Source of the DNA: Leishmania martiniquensis
Taxonomy: Eukaryota > Euglenozoa > Kinetoplastea > Trypanosomatida > Trypanosomatidae
Assembly (NCBI RefSeq): GCF_017916325.1
Contig: NC_090161.1
Coordinates: 831,001-895,000, forward strand
Reading direction: 5' to 3'
DNA length: 64,000 nt
The notes beneath the pieces were generated by a model. The model was not told the origin of the DNA. It saw only the letters and a list, made by a program, of their open reading frames with translations, and made no database searches. Numbering within the stretch: the first letter of the stretch is position 1; every line of letters starts with the position of its first letter. Below, piece by piece: positions 47,638 through 58,177 of this stretch. The translations under genes and the position numbers were made by a program.

Positions 47638-48477
47638 ATGGCTTCTGTTCTGCCAGTGACTCTTTGCCAGATGGCTGTCACCCACGAAAAGGCAGCGAAT
47701 ATCAGAAAGGCGGTCATGATGATCACTGAGGCTGCGAAGAGGGGTAGCAAGCTGGCTGTCTTGCCCGAGTGCTTTAACTGCCCATACGGCACCAGATATT
47801 TCGACGAGTACTCTGAGGCTCTTGTGCCAGGCAACGAAACATTTGATGCACTGTCACAGTGTGCCAAAAGCAACAACATTTGGGTCGTGGCAGGTAGTGT
47901 ACCTGAAAAGTCAGTTGAGGGAAAACTATTCAATTCGAGCATGACTTTTGGACCAGATGGAGCGCTGAAGCACGTTCACCGCAAGGTGCATTTGTTCCGC
48001 ATCAACACTGAGACCGTTCGGTTCGATGAGGGTGAAGTTCTCAGCCCTGGAAATGATGCCACGGCCATCTCGCTCGATGAGCACATAAAGTTCGGCGTTG
48101 GTATTTGCTTTGACATTCGATACCCTTTGATGGCTTGGAGATACGCCGAGCAAGGAACCTCCTTCATAGTATACCCAGGCGCCTTCAATATGGTGACAGG
48201 CCCAGCACACTGGACGCTGTCAGCCCGTGCGCGCGCTGTCGACAATCAGCAATTCGTGCTTATGTGTTCCCCTGCACGCGATACGTCTGCGGATTACGTG
48301 GCTTGGGGTCACTCCATGGTGGTAGATCCCCTCGGTACCATCCTTGCGGAGCTCGATGAAAAGGAGGGGTTCCTTGATGTCGAGGTGGACCCTAGGGTGG
48401 TTTCAGACGCTCGCAACCGAATTCCTATATTGAAAGGTGTACGTAATGATCTTTATACGCTACATTGGAAGAAGTAG
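47638..48477 (+). CDS. NIT2: Nit2-type omega-amidase (nitrilase family)
   Basis: 279 residues, almost the same length as human NIT2. The nitrilase triad is present: Glu44 in L-P-E-C-F-N, Lys116 in H-R-K-V-H-L-F and Cys157 in G-I-C-F-D-I-R-Y. P-E-C-F-N-C-P-Y-G, Y-P-G-A-F-N-M-V-T-G-P-A-H-W and A-R-A-V-D-N-Q-Q are especially close to NIT2, which hydrolyses alpha-ketoglutaramate and alpha-ketosuccinamate, the by-products of glutamine and asparagine transamination. No targeting peptide is apparent, so cytosolic. Codon use is noticeably more A/T-rich than in genes to the left. The start is the first ATG after the pyrimidine tract at 47550-47580. Confidence 0.93.
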   Translation: MASVLPVTLCQMAVTHEKAANIRKAVMMITEAAKRGSKLAVLPECFNCPYGTRYFDEYSEALVPGNETFDALSQCAKSNNIWVVAGSVPEKSVEGKLFNSSMTFGPDGALKHVHRKVHLFRINTETVRFDEGEVLSPGNDATAISLDEHIKFGVGICFDIRYPLMAWRYAEQGTSFIVYPGAFNMVTGPAHWTLSARARAVDNQQFVLMCSPARDTSADYVAWGHSMVVDPLGTILAELDEKEGFLDVEVDPRVVSDARNRIPILKGVRNDLYTLHWKK

Positions 48478-48968
48478 TCGCTGATTTTTTCCCTTTCGTT
48501 TGCTTGGTGGCTGTGTAAGGAGTCATTCTCGGCAGCCTAGTATCGTCTATATTATTTTCGCCACGTGTCACAAGTGTCCTTGCGCATGTCATCCATTTGT
48601 ATACCAACTATCGTTCAAAAAGGCAACCCTCTCCGATTGCAATGATTGCAACAAACAGCAGCAACAACAAAAACATGACAGGACTCTATCTTGTAGAGGG
48701 AGGGAGCATGGTAGGGTTCTCGCATGAGCTACACATTTAGCCAAAAGCAAGGCCCGATATTTACGCTCTCACCCTGCTCGTAGTACAACTTGCTCCAAGA
48801 AGTGTTGAAGTGAAGGCAGCCAGCTCGATTATCGAACGTTGGCAATTGCCGTTAGCATGATATTCCCTTCCATCTGGTTTCCGTGGACTTCTATACCTTT
48901 TGACAAACCTTCCGATTGCTTTCCTGCCCTCCCATCGCTTTCCCAACGGCTTTCTTGGGTGCACAGAA
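48478..48968. other. Short intergenic spacer of low GC
   Basis: About 45-50 percent GC and without the long CA/TG runs and C-rich tracts seen elsewhere. It holds a CAGCAGCAACAACAAAAACA stretch (48656-48675). The likely splice acceptor for the next gene is AG at 48965-48966 or earlier. Confidence 0.55.
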
Positions 48969-50204
48969 ATGACTAAATCGCTAGCCATGCTTCGCCGCGC
49001 GCCGCACCTTGCGCTTTCGTGTGCACTATCGACCCGCAGAAGCACTCATACATCCAAAATATCAGACTTCGCTGCTGTGGATCAACGACAGTGCGAGCAA
49101 GGGGTGGTGCAGCCCGCTGAAATCGTGAAGGAGACAGTGTATCAGAACAAAGCTGGGGATGCGCTGAAAAAGAGTACTGTCGATCCAGAGGATGTGAGCG
49201 TGATGAACAAAAGGGACATAGAGTATATTGAGCTATGCAAGCTCCGGTACATGTACTCGCAGGATGGACCATTTATAGGCTCGCAGACAAAGGACAGCAC
49301 ACCAGATCAAGTGAGCTTCCGCAAACGTAGACACATTGTTCGCGTTCCTCAACCGGAGATGGAGTACTGCCCAAACGAAACATCATTCAGGCGACTGCCG
49401 AAAAACTACATTATCCCAAACGAATTTGAGCTTCGGGCGCTTTATCCGATGTCGACGAGCCTCAAGATTATTGAGGGGAAGGCCGACTGCGTCGATCACA
49501 GTGCATTCGACATTAACGCCGATCCATCACCTATTGCATACAGTATGTTGGCACCACCAGATTGGAAGCCGAATATCGAATACCCATACATGGTTGTGCT
49601 GCCTGACCACCGCGGAATTCCTCGAGACTTCGAGGATGTGTGCGCCAACTTCTTCGAGCGCCCTGCTCATTACGAATTGATGACGCAACAAAGATGGGTA
49701 ATTCTATCTCCCGTTGTGAACCTCCGGCATAATCTCCAAATTCCTGTGGAAGGCGTGGTTGCAAGATTCTGCGATTGGGTGATGGACAACTTCCGCGTCG
49801 AGAATGGGAAAGTGCATCTTTTCGGCAAAGGCAATGGTGGCTATGTTGCCCTGCGAACAGTCCTAGAGTACAGGGACGTGGCTCTTAGTGTCACCGCTAT
49901 TCTAGGCCGAAACGGTTCTCCTTTCAGACCACTCGATCGAGCGCAAGATAAAGTGAAGAACTACAACGGTGTCCACAGTCTTGTGTATGTACCTGGGCTG
50001 CTGAGGAAACAGGACTGGTACTACAAGTTCAAGTTCATGCTAGATATGGCGCGGGTGCGCCCACCTCTCCGAAATGTTCATTTTGCTGATGTACGGGATC
50101 ATCAGGTGTACTACGCCATCAACCCGCTCGAGTTTTGGAATTATATGGCATATTTTCGCAAGTACAATATGAAGATGATAACCGAGAGTGGCTATTCCGT
50201 TTAG
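48969..50204 (+). CDS. Mitochondrion-targeted alpha/beta-hydrolase-like protein, nucleophile missing
   Basis: 411 residues. The first 30 residues (M-T-K-S-L-A-M-L-R-R-A-P ... S-T-R-R-S-T) are basic and hydroxylated and look like a mitochondrial presequence. The second half has an alpha/beta-hydrolase layout: P-Y-M-V-V-L-P-D-H-R-G, W-V-I-L-S-P-V-V, then V-H-L-F-G-K-G-N-G-G-Y-V-A-L at the nucleophile elbow, where esterases have G-x-S-x-G. Here Gly288 takes the serine position, so no serine hydrolase activity is expected. D-V-R-D-H-Q-V-Y-Y near the end occupies the place of the usual catalytic His region. It may be a structural protein of a mitochondrial complex; that is inference. Codon use is A/T-richer than average. 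48969 is the first in-frame ATG. Confidence 0.72.
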   Translation: MTKSLAMLRRAPHLALSCALSTRRSTHTSKISDFAAVDQRQCEQGVVQPAEIVKETVYQNKAGDALKKSTVDPEDVSVMNKRDIEYIELCKLRYMYSQDGPFIGSQTKDSTPDQVSFRKRRHIVRVPQPEMEYCPNETSFRRLPKNYIIPNEFELRALYPMSTSLKIIEGKADCVDHSAFDINADPSPIAYSMLAPPDWKPNIEYPYMVVLPDHRGIPRDFEDVCANFFERPAHYELMTQQRWVILSPVVNLRHNLQIPVEGVVARFCDWVMDNFRVENGKVHLFGKGNGGYVALRTVLEYRDVALSVTAILGRNGSPFRPLDRAQDKVKNYNGVHSLVYVPGLLRKQDWYYKFKFMLDMARVRPPLRNVHFADVRDHQVYYAINPLEFWNYMAYFRKYNMKMITESGYSV

Positions 50205-50949
50205 GTGGGACTGGCAGTATGCTAGGCCAAGTGCGAGGTTTGGGGTCTTAGCTGGTGCGATCGCTCCTTTTTATTGCTCGCTGTCGTTGTTTGACATGTG
50301 CATGCGAATGAGGAGACCTCATGATGCCGAAGTCATGAGTGCTCCTTGAATTTACTGCTTTGCCCCACAAGAAGTTAGCCTGCTCTCGCAGCTTCTCAGT
50401 GCTGACCGAGAAGCGCGCACAGATCGGAGAAGGAAATGAATTTATACGTGGACGCTACGCATTTCTCATTCGTCAGCCTATATCACGCGTGCGAGGGCGG
50501 GGCTGCCTTACCTGTCATGTGCGGTGCTGCGCAAGTTGCACCATATTGACCTTTTCGGTCGCATGATACTCTCCTGATCTCGTTCTAAACACCTCACCAA
50601 CAGCTGAGGCCTTGTAGTTCGCTGGTACTTCTCTGCTTTTTTTCTTGTACTCCTTACTGCTTGCGTTTTCTCGCGTATGCTTTGGGCGTAGGTGTGCGTG
50701 TGCACACTATAATTATTAGGTTTCTGATCTTTTCAGTTTTCACTGAGCAACCTCCCCTATAGAAATCTTTACAAGCCAAGTAGGGATCAACAGCGAGCAC
50801 ACTGCGTATTCTCCTACCGTTTTTTTTTCGTGCTGCCTATTGCGCACGGCTCACGGTTCATTAGACCGTACAAGTTTTAAGGCCGAGAGATACCAGGTAG
50901 CGCCCGGGGCGTGAGGGAGGCACAGAGATCATACACGATTCATAGAACC
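50205..50949. other. Intergenic spacer of low GC
   Basis: About 48 percent GC, with T runs (50636-50643, 50820-50828). Lacks the C/T-rich character of other spacers. No gene is visible. Confidence 0.55.
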
Positions 50950-53900
50950 ATGATAGGCTACGAGGGCCGCCGCGCTCTGCTGGACGACGCAGACGAATGG
51001 GTAAATATTCCATTTGTGGTGCGCGAGTTCATGAAGCAGCTGAATGACGAAGCGCAAGCGTCCCGTGCCATGATGGAGACACTACGACGAGAGCAAAAGG
51101 AGAACAACCTGCTGCTCCGTCGAGTAATGCAAAAGCAGGCAGATCTTGACATTGACAACACGCGTAATATTATGTCCCTGAGCCACCAGGCCTCCAGAGC
51201 TGCTCTCCACTCGACGGAGAAGCGGCATGCAGAGCAGCTTCAATCTCTACGGAAGAAGACAGAACGACTTGAGGACAAGATGCAGCACATTTCTGCACAG
51301 GTTGAAGAGTTGTCACAAGTTGCCCTCTCCTCCGCCAGTACCGGCAGCGCCTTTGGCGAGTTGAAAGGACTTGTCACGACACTGAACACGAAAACGGAAA
51401 CAACGGAGAGACTGCTCAGAGATCACATAGATGCCTACACCGTGGGCCAAAAGTCCACAGAATCGCTGGTCAATGCGGCTGCGCTAGCAGCCGTCACAGA
51501 CTTCCAGAAAGCTCTCAAAGATCAGTTGAACATCTACAGGGCAGAACAAAGTGGCCTGGAGAAGAGTTTGAGGCTTCTTCAAGAGGCCTCCACCTCTCAA
51601 AAGGAGGAAAGTAGCAGAATTCGCGGCATATGTGGGGAGCTTTCGCAGGTCCTGGAGGCGGATAGAAAGACAAGCACAGATCGTCTCACATCGTGCTTTA
51701 ATACGGTGGAGAAGCTCGAGAAGCTGTGCGTTGCTCATCACGCCGCACTAGAAGCGCGTTTGAAGCGTACGGAAGAAGCCTGTGTTGAGCGCGAGTCCAT
51801 AGCACGAGAGGAAGCCAAATCTCTATATGCTGAACTTCGAGGCGTTGTGAAAGGGGACCAGGCCGAAACGCAGCAGCGATGCTACGAGTTGGCTGAGGAG
51901 TTGCGAATGGTAAAAGAACAGCAGCGACGCCTCACGGAGCAGCTGACAGCTGCAAACCATGAGAGCGAGTCGGTAGCACAACGTGGCGTGAAGCAGATCA
52001 AAGATATCGCTGCGCGCCTTGCTAGTTTGGAGACGGAGGTGGAGCAGTTTAGTTCCAGCTTTGTGGCTCGCCGCGACCATCAGAAGGAGCAGCGTCAGAC
52101 TCAGGATTCCCTGGATGCGGTTAGGAGCTCGGTAACAGACACCGTGGCGTCTTTTCAGGCTCAGGTGCAGCACCTTGCCGCGTCTCTCAAGACAATGCGG
52201 GCTGAGCAAGGGGAGGATAATGATTGGCTACACAACGAGTTGGGCCGCATCGGTACGATTGTAGGCTACGCGTCACAGCAGCATGGAAAGCAGGAGAGGC
52301 AAGTTACGTCTTTATGCGAAATCGTGCATAATCTCTCAGTCGCTGTGGAGGGGCTTCAGAAGGGGTGCGGCACCGCTGCTGCACCTTCTTCCGCGCCTGC
52401 TGCTTCAGTAGTGCAAGCGAACCCACCTGAAGGCGGCACAAAGACTGAGGTTCCAGCAGCATGGGAAACGTGGCGGCTGACCCTCGTGAAGGATATCGAG
52501 GAGAAGATTGCGGCGGCTGTGCCGCAGAACACACAGCCGCACGCGTCGCCGCCTGTGCTTGAGCGCGTGTCTCAGCAGCTGAACGAGCTGACTGCGAAGG
52601 TGGACGGCGGAGCCAAGTACACACACGCCATTATCTCGCAACAGATGGATCAGATGCGGCAGACAGTGAAAGATGAGGTGACGCACCAGTTGCAGTCGCA
52701 CTCAGCATTGCGAGAGGCAGCGCCGGCGTTGGTTGAGGTGGAGGCGGTGAAGCGCCGTGTGGCGGGGATCGAGCTAGACCTGCAGACCCTGTCAACACGC
52801 GCTGAACGATCGCACACGGACTCTGAAGGTGGAAACCTCTCCTCTGCTAACGCAGTGGTGCAACGCCTTCATGAGGTCGAGGAGGCGGTAGACGACTTCA
52901 GGCGTCGGCTGCTAGAGCTTGGTGAGCACGTGATTGGTGTTGATCAGCGGAGCAGCGAACTCGCACGAAGCGGCTATGACATGGAAGCACAGCTGCAGGA
53001 CCAGCAGCGCATAGCGCTCAAGCTAGGCGCCGATCTGACGGAGGCGCTGGAGAGGCTACTACAAACGGAGCAGTCTCTTTCCCGCTATCAAAGCATGATG
53101 ACACTGCAGTTGTCGGAGGTGCGCGCCTGCTTGGAGAAGTGGAAGTGTGATGCAGCAGCGGCACCAACTGCGGCTGCGCCGTCAGTAGAGCCGTCAGCGA
53201 GAGTTCAGAATGGGGTTGCTTCTTCTGGAGCGAACGCCGACGGCGCTCTAATGAGTAGAAGTGCGAGCGTTGCCCATTTGACGGAAACAGTGGAGCGCCT
53301 TTGCGCGCAGGTGACTCGAATGGAGGCAGAGACACTACAGGCGGTGCGAGCCGATCTTGAAGCAATACGAAACGAGGGCACTGCTGCGACTGTGCCGAAG
53401 ATTAGAACGGACGACGCGTATCCGACCTCCTCCGCCGCTCTCGACGCGGAGGGAGTGCACGCCATCTACGAAAAGCTTCAACGCCGCCTTGGCGTTGAGG
53501 AGTCGTCGCGTCGTGAGGCGGAAGCGACGTTACGCGCAGTCGAGGCACGGCTGCTTGCCGTGGAGACGTGTGTTTCGGAGCTGCTGTCCTCTCCTACCCA
53601 CGGAACGTCCCCACCCGCGGGTGACGCAGGCTTGGCGGCCACCAAAGCGGCCGTGGCAAACTTCTCTGATGAGCTGGCGCGGTGCCATGAGCGACTTGAC
53701 TCGATCCAGGAGCAGCTCAGTAGCAGCGCGTGCCGTTGCTCCAGTAATGGTGAGTGTGCCCGTGAACTTGAGAGGGAGGCCCAGCGCCAGGACGTGCATC
53801 ATCTGCAGCAGCAGCTGGGGCAGTTGCAAGGGAGCATGCATGCCTTTGTAGCGTCGCAGCTGCGCACAGAGATGTGTGGGGTAAAGCCGACCTTGATTGA

Positions 53901-54672
53901 GGCTGCTGCGGCTGCTGCTGTCCTCTGCTGCGAGGACATGCTGAGGGCATCTGCTGCCTCCGCTGCCACAGCGGTGGATGCGCAAGCCTACACAGAAGGG
54001 TTAAGGTCGCTGCGGGTCGCCGTGGAGGAGATCCAGCGCAGACTCGAAGAGCGCATCTCGTCTGTACTTGAGGGCCGCCACCGCGTCGAGAACATAGAGC
54101 AGGAGCTTCGCACTGCGGCTGAAGGCCTCAAAGCGTTGGAGAAGACGCAGTCGGAGCTGCGCTGTGGTCTGGAAAGCGCACTATCGGCTCACGAATCGCA
54201 CCAGCGCGACTTGTCGCGGCAGCTAGAGGCCGTCGTGAGAAGCATGGAGGCGAACATCGAAGAAGTGCGTGCAGAGGTGCAGAAGCCGACTGCCGTGCCA
54301 ACGGCTGAGCCTGGTGAGGTGAATGGCTGTGTAGAGAAGCTCTCTGATGATGAGAAAGCGGCTTGGGCAGCGGAGGTCGTCAACTCGATGGAGGCAACGT
54401 ACTACACGCGGACACTTCTTGAGGAGCGACTGGAGAACATATGGTCTTCCATGATCAGTCTCCTCACACGCAAGGAGGACGTCAGCGCCGTGCACGAAAA
54501 GCTCAACGGCCTCCATCAGCTTATGCAGGAGGAGCTGCAGATCGAGCTGCAGAGACTTGAGGAGCAGATGGCGAATCAGCTGGCGGAGAAGGTTAGCTTG
54601 GCAAACTTGCAGGACATCCTGGAGCGCCACATCGCCAACTCGGACACCGACTCGGATGGCGCTGTCCTGTGA
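50950..54672 (+). CDS. Long coiled-coil protein
   Basis: 1,240 residues, predominantly heptad-type coiled coil rich in Glu, Gln, Leu, Ala and Arg from about residue 25 to the end. It is interrupted by Ala/Pro/Ser spacers near 480-510, 735-775 and 885-905. The N-terminal 25 residues (with D-D-A-D-E-W-V-N-I-P-F-V-V-R-E-F) are non-coiled. No motor, kinase or known scaffold domain is seen. Such proteins in trypanosomatids are often parts of the basal body, flagellum attachment zone or cytoskeleton, but nothing here proves that. GC rises from about 52 percent at the start to about 60 percent at the end, spanning a compositional transition. The first in-frame ATG is 50950; the frame is open 39 bases further from a GTG. 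Confidence 0.85.
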   Translation: MIGYEGRRALLDDADEWVNIPFVVREFMKQLNDEAQASRAMMETLRREQKENNLLLRRVMQKQADLDIDNTRNIMSLSHQASRAALHSTEKRHAEQLQSLRKKTERLEDKMQHISAQVEELSQVALSSASTGSAFGELKGLVTTLNTKTETTERLLRDHIDAYTVGQKSTESLVNAAALAAVTDFQKALKDQLNIYRAEQSGLEKSLRLLQEASTSQKEESSRIRGICGELSQVLEADRKTSTDRLTSCFNTVEKLEKLCVAHHAALEARLKRTEEACVERESIAREEAKSLYAELRGVVKGDQAETQQRCYELAEELRMVKEQQRRLTEQLTAANHESESVAQRGVKQIKDIAARLASLETEVEQFSSSFVARRDHQKEQRQTQDSLDAVRSSVTDTVASFQAQVQHLAASLKTMRAEQGEDNDWLHNELGRIGTIVGYASQQHGKQERQVTSLCEIVHNLSVAVEGLQKGCGTAAAPSSAPAASVVQANPPEGGTKTEVPAAWETWRLTLVKDIEEKIAAAVPQNTQPHASPPVLERVSQQLNELTAKVDGGAKYTHAIISQQMDQMRQTVKDEVTHQLQSHSALREAAPALVEVEAVKRRVAGIELDLQTLSTRAERSHTDSEGGNLSSANAVVQRLHEVEEAVDDFRRRLLELGEHVIGVDQRSSELARSGYDMEAQLQDQQRIALKLGADLTEALERLLQTEQSLSRYQSMMTLQLSEVRACLEKWKCDAAAAPTAAAPSVEPSARVQNGVASSGANADGALMSRSASVAHLTETVERLCAQVTRMEAETLQAVRADLEAIRNEGTAATVPKIRTDDAYPTSSAALDAEGVHAIYEKLQRRLGVEESSRREAEATLRAVEARLLAVETCVSELLSSPTHGTSPPAGDAGLAATKAAVANFSDELARCHERLDSIQEQLSSSACRCSSNGECARELEREAQRQDVHHLQQQLGQLQGSMHAFVASQLRTEMCGVKPTLIEAAAAAAVLCCEDMLRASAASAATAVDAQAYTEGLRSLRVAVEEIQRRLEERISSVLEGRHRVENIEQELRTAAEGLKALEKTQSELRCGLESALSAHESHQRDLSRQLEAVVRSMEANIEEVRAEVQKPTAVPTAEPGEVNGCVEKLSDDEKAAWAAEVVNSMEATYYTRTLLEERLENIWSSMISLLTRKEDVSAVHEKLNGLHQLMQEELQIELQRLEEQMANQLAEKVSLANLQDILERHIANSDTDSDGAVL

Positions 54673-55955
54673 GGAGGATGCGCACAAGGATGCACTTGGT
54701 GCCGTACGAGGGAGAGAGAGTGGGAGGGGGGGGTGAATATTTCGTCTACACAAGATGAGGGAGAAAGTATTGTGGGTGTGGGTGTACGCCAATGCGCTTT
54801 ATTGGCCTTGCCTTCACTTGCTTTCTCCTCTCCCTCCGCTTCTCTGAATATATATATATATATGTGTGGGTGTGTGGCTCGAGACTGGACTCGTGCCCGC
54901 TTACCTCCTTCCCTCTCCTTCCTTCCCCTCACCCATGATCGAGTACACGAGCTGCCCGTGGGTTTATGTGCGTCGACATGCGCTCTTGGAGCTGAGGAGT
55001 GACGGAGCATGCCAGGGTACTGCCGCAGCTACTTCGATAGAGCTGTTCGGTTCGCGTTTCTTCTCTCTCCTGTGAGGCGGTTCCTGCGGTTGCTACTTGG
55101 ATTCCCCCCCCCCCCCACTCTCCTCTCGTGTGTCGTCGCTGCCTTCTGTACATTCCTTGTTGGACCCAGTCCGCCCACCGCCTGCCTTGCCACTGCGGGT
55201 ACTGCGGCAGCCTCATCCCTCGACACGATGAGCGACTGCTTCTGCGCTGTGTGGTCTCTGCCCCCATCTCCTCCCCATCGGGGTGCAGAAACAAAAATGA
55301 GGAGGAGGGGGCCGCCGCCCTCTGCTTAGCGCCATTCCCTCTGCTTTCCTTTTCACCACAGCCTTGCTGATCGAGGGTGATGGTGAACTGCACGGAGAGA
55401 TGCGTCCCACGTCTAAGGTCGCCCTCTCCCCTTTCAACTATCGCATGACGCTCCTGTTATCTGCCTGTGTACTCGTGCCTGCTTGCGTCCTCACCATGCC
55501 GCAACGCTGTCTTTTCCCAACTTTGAATGCAGCAGCTCATGTACCTCGACTAGATCGTGAGTGCGTGCACGAATGCCCTTTCCCTCTGCCTTTGCTTTTT
55601 CCTCTCGTTCGACAGCACCGTACTTTTCTTCGCCCACTTTCGTTCTCAGATTTCTCTTGGGCGGCTTTGAGGCAGCGTCCGAGGATCACTCTGCTGTGAC
55701 CGCCATCGACTAGGCGCGTACATACACACCACCACCGCGGCCACACACATACACACAGACACACACTGGTGCTTGCCTACCTGATCGCTTGAGGGTCTCA
55801 GTGGGCATTATCAACGGCAGCTTCCTCACCTACACATACCCCCCCTCGTAGTGTCCACGACTCCACTCCGTTGAAAGTAAGGGCCGGAGACATCTGCGCA
55901 CCTCCTCGGCCTCCCCCTTTTTTTGAAGTTCTTTCCTGCAGCAGTGATAGGAACG
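54673..55955. other. Intergenic spacer
   Basis: TA run (54848-54863) followed by TG, C/T tracts, a C run (55106-55118), and CA-rich DNA (55741-55768). No gene is supported; open frames use non-ATG starts or lie on the reverse strand in low-complexity DNA. Confidence 0.6.
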
Positions 55956-56342
55956 ATGTTCGGACGCCGTGTTTTCGGCAGTACAGCCATACCACGCACT
56001 ATGTATGTGCGGCTGCACATCAGTTCGCCAGCGCAGGCGACTCGCATGCTGCCGGCGCTGGTGCCGCTGACGCCGTCGCTGTCGCAGTCTGTGGGCGGCA
56101 TGGCGAACGCTCTAGCGCAGGGCACCGCGGAGTCCATGCCAAGGTTAGAGGTGGGGGAGCAGGACCCTGCGTCGCTCAAGGCCCTTTTGGAGAGCATTTC
56201 CCCACTGCAGTTGGGGTTTTCACGCTTGTTTGAATTATGGGGCATTGTCCGGGCAACCGTAATGACGAATATCATACAGGGGAGGGCGAATGCTCGCTGT
56301 AGCACCTTTTTGGTTGCTGCGGATGGGGGCCAACTGGTGTGA
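55956..56342 (+). CDS. Small hypothetical protein, possibly mitochondrial
   Basis: 128 residues, not recognised. The N-terminus (M-F-G-R-R-V-F-G-S-T-A-I-P-R-T) is basic and hydroxylated, compatible with a mitochondrial presequence. The rest is Ala/Leu/Ser-rich and mostly helical with no clear membrane span. A pyrimidine tract ends in AG at 55940-55941 shortly before the ATG, which supports expression. Frame length alone is not decisive at this GC, so confidence is moderate. Confidence 0.55.
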   Translation: MFGRRVFGSTAIPRTMYVRLHISSPAQATRMLPALVPLTPSLSQSVGGMANALAQGTAESMPRLEVGEQDPASLKALLESISPLQLGFSRLFELWGIVRATVMTNIIQGRANARCSTFLVAADGGQLV

Positions 56343-58177
56343 GTTGTGTGGCGCAGGAACAAGAAGGCACGCGACACACGCGCGCGTGTTGGGCGTTCCT
56401 TCAGCACTTCCACAGCGTTGATCAATCGCGGGACCCACTCTCTCTCTCTCCCTCCCTTCCCCTCCCCCTCCAACCGTTCCTTTCTAGTGTAAACGATTCT
56501 CTTGAAATATATATATATATATATTTTCCTCCCCCTTACGTCTCGATCTCTGCCTCTCCGATTTGCATCCCACTGCGCCCGCCCGCCCGCCCGTCCGCCC
56601 GTCTGCCCCTCCTCCGTCTCTCCCCTCTTTCTTTCGAGAAGTTTCGAACCCGCTTCCCCCCTGTCGCGTCCCTTGTCAAGCGTTGCGAAGGGGTGCCGGC
56701 GCCTGCTGCGACAAGATGGGAGAGGCAGAGGCGTGGGAGGGGCACAGCTTCGGCTGTTCTGCTTGTCGAGTAGTGGCATTCGAGCGAATCTGCGTGTGTT
56801 CTGGGCTGCTGTGTCTCTCTGTACGCGCTGCATCTGCAGGAAAGGCAACGGCGAGGGAGGGAGGGAGGGTTGTCGGCTGTTACGGAGTCAGAAGTGGAGG
56901 CTACAGGTGGTCACAGATTATTTTTTTTTCGTCTGCGTTGTTCGCTTTCGTGCATTTTTTTCGCTGGGCTCTCCTTGGATGTGGTGCGTCCTATTTCTGC
57001 GCGTGTGTGTGTGTCTGTCTGTCTGCCTGTCTCTGTTTCTCTCTCGCTGTTTCTGTCTCCTCGTGTAGATGTCTGTCTCTCTCTCTCTCTGTGCCTGCCG
57101 CAGTCATTCACTTTACACTGTGGCCGCGCTCTTGGTTTGTTTGGCTCTCGCCTCCACTCCGCCGCATTGACCCTCTTCCCCTTTTTTCGTTTGTTTTGGT
57201 AACAATAACCGAGGCGGTCGCACCTAATCAAGACGAGCACGATGAACAGCGGCTGCGATCGGGGTGGTGGTGGTGGGGAGAAGGCTAGAAGCGCTCACGG
57301 GCACTGCCTAGGTGAACAATGGCGGTGCCCGTGAGACAGCCTTCTTGTGTGAAGGCTGTGCAAGTATTCGGCATAGGACGCTAGATGATCGGGTGGTAGT
57401 GATGATGGGGGCGAACAGCGCCACCCGTGGCAACTCTTCTTCGCCTTTCTTCACATATGCCACTCTTACTGCTGCGTTACCCGACGCTCTTACCTCCCTC
57501 TCTTTCCATCGTGCCCACTCCGACGTGTGCGCGCATGTCCGTTCCGAGCGAGCGAGTGACAGAATCGTCAAATGCCTGCGTGTGTGTGCGCGCCAACTCT
57601 CTGACCTTTCTCCTCGGCGAACCATTCCACGACCCTTTTCCCCCCTCTCATGACTTCTTCCCCCCCTCCGCCACCACTCTCTGGGATTCTGCCGCTATAG
57701 CGTCTTCGCCAAGCGGCTACCACGATCACTGTTACCACTGCTAAGCTTGGTGGCTGGGGGCTTGTAGCCGGGTGCATGCAGAGCCTGAAGAGCGCGCATA
57801 TCGGCCCACCTATATACATACACTTGTGTGCACGTCTTACGTCTCCCTCTTTCCCCAGTCCACCATTCCGCTCTGGATACATACATTTGCGTGGGCGCGT
57901 GCGCCTCCGCTTTTACGGCTACGCTGTCGTGGAGGACCTATCCGCAGCCATACGCTGTGGCTTTCTCCTCTCCCCTTCCCCCCTCTCTCCCTCTGGGCTC
58001 AGTCGCAGCCCGCTAGATCGCACAAATAGATTGATAGACACACATTCACAGAGAGAGAAAGAGCTACCTTGTATACCGTAGCCCAAAGCCCGTCGTTCCC
58101 GCCTTGGCCCTTTCGTCTGTTCTCCTTCCTGTGTAGCTGTCCTGGCGCTCTTTCAAGACACCGCAGCTGCAAGCCGA
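56343..58177. other. Intergenic spacer
   Basis: TA run (56507-56525), a GCCC/GTCC repeat (56577-56606), T runs, a CTGT/CTCT-rich segment (57010-57090) and the splice acceptor of the next gene. No gene is supported. Confidence 0.6.
58103..58136 (+). promoter_or_regulatory. Candidate trans-splice acceptor
   Basis: Pyrimidine tract CCCTTTCGTCTGTTCTCCTT ending in GTGTAG, AG at 58135-58136, 41 bases before the ATG at 58178 with no ATG between. Confidence 0.55.
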
